From Fidelibacterota bacterium UBA6817 (GTDB lineage Bacteria > Fidelibacterota > Fidelibacteria > Fidelibacterales > Fidelibacteraceae): a stretch of 7,784 bases of DNA. A program made the position numbers and the translations under genes. Below the pieces are notes generated by a model. The model was not told the DNA's origin and did no database searches. It was given only the letters and a program-made list of their open reading frames with translations. The number at the start of each line of letters is the position of its first letter. The first letter of the stretch is position 1. Positions 5,169-7,784 of the stretch are shown piece after piece. The DNA is taken from the NCBI GenBank assembly GCA_002452555.1, contig DKER01000105.1, positions 1 through 7,784 of the forward strand, given 5' to 3'.

Positions 5169-7640
5169 TTATTTCAGCAGCACTGCTTTCTGCATATGCG
5201 ACCGGCCGTTGAACACAGAGCGTACAACGTAGATGCCGGATGCCAGATCATCGGCCTGAACGGTATAGTTATATGAGCCGGCACCGAATTCACGGTTCGT
5301 GACCGTCATGATGCGCTGACCGGTAAGGCTGTAAAGTTCGATGGACACGGTCATGGATTCGGTGAGTGTAAAAGGAACAGTCAGGGCTGCATTGAACGGA
5401 TTCGGATAGACCGGATCCAGGGCATAGCCATCGGCCACCACGGTCCCTTCAGCTTCAACCTTAACCTCAACCTTCTCCAGAAGGGTCTCAACCCCGGCAT
5501 AATCCACATCAGCCAACGTATAAACATATATTTTACCCGGCTCCACCGTTTTATCGACAAATACATATTTCGTTGTCTCAGTCGTTGTCCCCTGTCCTTT
5601 CAGCGCATCATCCGCTGCAAAACTGGCGATGACTTCCGGACGGGTTTCAAACCCGTCCCACTCGTTCCTCGTTCCTCGTTCCTCGCGACTAAGGACAAAC
5701 CCCTGATTTTCAATCTCTGCAGATGTTTCCCATTCCAGAACAACATTGCCTTTAACGGCTTTGGCGGTAAAGGAGGATAGGGTGACGGGGAGGGATTGGT
5801 CAGCATCAAATTCTCCAGGAGTGCAATCAGATACATTAGCTGAGGTAATAGTCCATTCAGATGCAGTCCAAGTTGGATTGCCCTGTGTTACACCCGAACG
5901 AACTGCACGGCTATCTGTATAATCCCAATCATAACCGGTTCCATCCTGATCAATTAAACCAAATGCATCAACTAATATCCCTATTTCACGATTACCATCA
6001 TAATATAGAAAATACCCATCATCTCCATTTCCATTTATTGTATTGCTATATAGATTTGCAGATGAAGAATATTGCGTTTCAAAATCTAATTGGCTATATG
6101 CAATTATATAAAAAGAACCATGGTTCAATGAACCGGTTAGTTGTATTTCTCCCCAAGTAGAACCTCCATTAAATTGTGTTGATAAATACCAGGTTTCGCT
6201 ATCAAAAGTTATAGTTGATCCAGAATTATTATATAGTTCAACAAATCTAGCTTGCCAGACATCGCTTGGATCTGTTACTTCAGAAATTAGTAATTTGGGG
6301 ATATCTGGCTGTACATCAGTGCTGACACTTGTTGTCGGTACTATCGCATCTGTTTTATAATCAATGTTTGAACCAGAATTATTATACGGAAATATCTTAA
6401 AATAGTAAGTTGTTTCTGCAGTGAGTTTACTAAAAGAAGCAGATTGTATTCCTTGTGCAACATTTTTCACCAATACACCATCACTTTCTACTGTACCATC
6501 TGCTGGATCAGAAATATCACCATAATCAATAGAGCTCCCCTTGATTAAATAACCATCTGCTGATGCATCTGTCCAACTTATATTGATTAAACTATAGTTT
6601 GGAGAGCCAACAGTAGCTATAAAAGTAGAAACATGGTTTACAGGTTCTTCTTTTAAAGTTATAAAATCTGTAGAGTTTGTATAGCTTGTTCCTTCACTAT
6701 TAGTAGCATACCCTTTAAAGGTATATGTAGAACTTACATTCAAGCTTGAAATAGTTTCATTAAATGAGCCTGTTCCTGATCCTGATGAAATATTTGTTAC
6801 ACCTGTTCCTCCAATTGTTGGATCAGAATTTTCACTTTTTAAACTATATACAAAACCTCTCGCGGAAACCGATGCACCTCCATCAGATATTATATTTGCA
6901 GATAGATTAGCACTTGTTGTTGTAATTGAACTGGCAGTGGGACTTGAAATAACCGGGGCGGTATTTTCAAGTATCTCATTACCGCTTATAACAATATCAT
7001 CTATACTTAAGCCACCACTTGAACCACTTCCGTCAGCTCTCCAAGTAGCCCATCTAATTTGAACAACAGATTGATTTTCTGCGTCAGACCCGAAAGATAG
7101 TTCAGTGAAGGATGTGGTTGTTCCTGCTACCTGATTTGTATATTCAATTGAACCATTTGTGAATGTAGTCCAACTACCACTTGTGCCTATCCTATACTGT
7201 GCAACTACACCATAAGCTCTGGATGCATCAGGGGGTAATTCGACTTTAGTCTTAAAACTAATTGTAATGTTTTGTTTATTTACTGTACTTATTGCAAGCG
7301 CTAATTGATTAGTTCCATTTGTAGTATTTGATGAAGTTTGAATGTAAACCCTACCATCACCAGAAATTGATAATCCAGAAACACCTGCTGTAGTGCTAGT
7401 TCCAGTTCTATTAGTAACAGTAGCATCACCTGTAGGAATAGATGATTCTGCAGCCGATAAGCTTTTCTTTAAACCAGTACCATTCCATGCAGCAAAACCT
7501 GCAGGAAGTGAACTAAAAGAAGAAGTACCAAAATTTTCAGAAAAAGGCAGGCTTTGTGCTGTGGGATTAGTCTGCCCCCACGCCACACTTGCCATTAGTA
7601 TGAGGGTGAGTCCTATGGATAAGCCCTTAACAAATTTCAT
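5169..7640 (-). CDS. T9SS-sorted surface protein with Fn3-like and lamin-tail domains
   Basis: The 823-residue protein starts at ATG 7640 behind a strong AAGGAG (7648-7653, seven bases away). Residues 1-23 are a signal peptide (MKFVKGLSIGLTLILMASVAWGQ). Residues about 24-222 form a jelly-roll-like domain (SLPFSENFG at the start, GGLSIDDIVISGNE at the end). Residues about 223-328 and 329-440 are two Fn3-like domains (the first with GFVYS, DPTIGGTGVT and TYTFKGYATNSEGTSY). Residues about 444-613 resemble a lamin-tail domain (LLISEVTDPSD, RFVELYNNSGSTITF, FYIIAYSQ, DGYFLYYDG). The module shared with its neighbour begins at about 615, and the Por tail at about 743 (YPNPFNAALTVPF, LTGQRIM, ASGIYVVR, final QKAVLLK). 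No nuclease or hydrolase motif is seen, although lamin-tail domains often accompany secreted nucleases. An adhesive or scaffold role is inferred. Its AT-rich first 1.8 kb contrasts with the GC-richer shared 3' part. Inverted 7-bp repeat arrays lie on both sides of the gene. Confidence 0.88.
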   Translation of the reverse strand: MKFVKGLSIGLTLILMASVAWGQTNPTAQSLPFSENFGTSSFSSLPAGFAAWNGTGLKKSLSAAESSIPTGDATVTNRTGTSTTAGVSGLSISGDGRVYIQTSSNTTNGTNQLALAISTVNKQNITISFKTKVELPPDASRAYGVVAQYRIGTSGSWTTFTNGSIEYTNQVAGTTTSFTELSFGSDAENQSVVQIRWATWRADGSGSSGGLSIDDIVISGNEILENTAPVISSPTASSITTTSANLSANIISDGGASVSARGFVYSLKSENSDPTIGGTGVTNISSGSGTGSFNETISSLNVSSTYTFKGYATNSEGTSYTNSTDFITLKEEPVNHVSTFIATVGSPNYSLINISWTDASADGYLIKGSSIDYGDISDPADGTVESDGVLVKNVAQGIQSASFSKLTAETTYYFKIFPYNNSGSNIDYKTDAIVPTTSVSTDVQPDIPKLLISEVTDPSDVWQARFVELYNNSGSTITFDSETWYLSTQFNGGSTWGEIQLTGSLNHGSFYIIAYSQLDFETQYSSSANLYSNTINGNGDDGYFLYYDGNREIGILVDAFGLIDQDGTGYDWDYTDSRAVRSGVTQGNPTWTASEWTITSANVSDCTPGEFDADQSLPVTLSSFTAKAVKGNVVLEWETSAEIENQGFVLSREERGTRNEWDGFETRPEVIASFAADDALKGQGTTTETTKYVFVDKTVEPGKIYVYTLADVDYAGVETLLEKVEVKVEAEGTVVADGYALDPVYPNPFNAALTVPFTLTESMTVSIELYSLTGQRIMTVTNREFGAGSYNYTVQADDLASGIYVVRSVFNGRSHMQKAVLLK
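5499..5798 (-). repeat. Near-identical internal cassette, copy in the lamin-tail gene
   Basis: This is the partner of 2934-3233. It has the same translated module, the same embedded palindrome and the same number of 7-bp repeats. Homology stops abruptly at the SLPVT codons, where the composition falls to strongly AT-rich coding sequence. Confidence 0.9.
5638..5685 (-). repeat. In-frame palindrome plus 7-bp tandem repeat, second coding copy
   Basis: This is identical to the copy at 3073-3120: palindrome 5638-5658, then 3.6 copies of CTCGTTC at 5661-5685. It is translated in the same frame to the same linker in the lamin-tail protein (residues about 653-668). The identity extends through both flanks, so the two copies arose by duplication or conversion of the whole cassette and not by two separate insertions. 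Confidence 0.85.
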
Positions 7641-7647
7641 GATATGT

Positions 7648-7653
7648 CTCCTT
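7648..7653 (-). promoter_or_regulatory. Ribosome binding site of the lamin-tail gene
   Basis: The minus strand reads AAGGAG with seven bases before the ATG at 7640. It is the strongest Shine-Dalgarno sequence in the window and fixes this start. Confidence 0.8.
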
Positions 7654-7685
7654 GAGTATGCGTTTGATTTTGTTTTATTTGTGCG

Positions 7686-7697
7686 ATAACCGTTTAT
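7686..7697. promoter_or_regulatory. Possible second CG-centred operator before the lamin-tail gene
   Basis: ATAACCGTTTAT is a 12-bp palindrome with one mismatched pair, centred about 52 bp upstream of the ATG at 7640. It shares the core TAAMCGTTT (M = A or C) with the palindrome at 4987-5004. It is also enclosed by CGATA (7684-7688) and TATCG (7697-7701). The similarity is short and may be chance. Confidence 0.2.
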
Positions 7698-7763
7698 ATC
7701 GTTTCAAAGAATATTAGGGACTTGTAATATAATATTTGACAGGGGAAAGGGCAAGGCTAATCC

Positions 7764-7784
7764 AGTAGCCAGTAGCCGGTAGCC
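7764..7784 (-). repeat. 7-bp repeats at the right edge, inverted relative to 5102-5164
   Basis: AGTAGCC, AGTAGCC, GGTAGCC on the plus strand are the reverse complement of the GGCTACT/GGCTACC units at 5137-5164. The array continues beyond the window. With 5102-5164 it flanks the lamin-tail gene as an inverted pair. Confidence 0.7.

Noticed and set aside
5600..5836. Alternative minus-strand frame through the cassette
   Set aside because: It is the out-of-frame reading of the shared module. It is useful only as evidence that a one-unit repeat loss would end at a nearby TGA.

Overview
The window holds three long genes in tandem, all on the minus strand, so transcription runs from high to low coordinates: 5169-7640, then 2604-4901, then 1-2468 (cut off at the left edge). 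Each begins with a signal-peptide-like N-terminus. The two complete proteins end in a Por-type (type IX secretion, T9SS) C-terminal sorting tail with the motif YPNPFN. The third enters the same C-terminal module just before the window ends. This points to a T9SS-bearing bacterium of the Fibrobacteres-Chlorobi-Bacteroidetes group. The YPNPFN form and the 'SLPVTLSSFTAKAV...ENQGFVLSR' linker recall lineages such as Marinimicrobia, KSB1, Calditrichota or Ignavibacteria more than classical Bacteroidales, but the phylum cannot be fixed from this window.

Region by region (plus coordinates): 1-2468 encodes a secreted family-10-like glycosyl hydrolase (GHL10/DUF187, related to E. coli DigH/YddW) with a Fn3-like domain, a jelly-roll-like domain and the start of the shared module. 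2469-2603 is intergenic, with an intrinsic terminator for the middle gene and a CRP/FNR-like palindrome in front of the glycosidase gene. 2604-4901 encodes a propeller-like plus carbohydrate-binding-like surface protein. 4902-5168 is intergenic, with a CG-centred palindrome and nine consecutive degenerate 7-bp repeats. 5169-7640 encodes a surface protein with a jelly-roll, two Fn3-like domains and a lamin-tail domain. 7641-7784 is its upstream region and ends in 7-bp repeats of the same family in the opposite orientation.

The three proteins probably work at or outside the outer membrane: one likely enzyme acting on glycan or peptidoglycan and two binding or adhesive proteins, exported by a shared route. 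Each gene has its own upstream region, so they look like neighbouring separate units rather than a tight operon.

The most interesting signals concern how these genes are assembled. An almost identical DNA cassette of about 300 bp (about 96% between the two full copies by manual alignment) lies in genes whose upstream parts are unrelated and much more AT-rich. Inside both full copies sits a perfect 10-bp-arm palindrome followed by 3.6 tandem copies of a 7-bp unit, all translated in frame. Gain or loss of one 7-bp unit would stop translation before the secretion tail. This looks like an intergenic-type repeat that has become protein-coding and could act as a phase switch.
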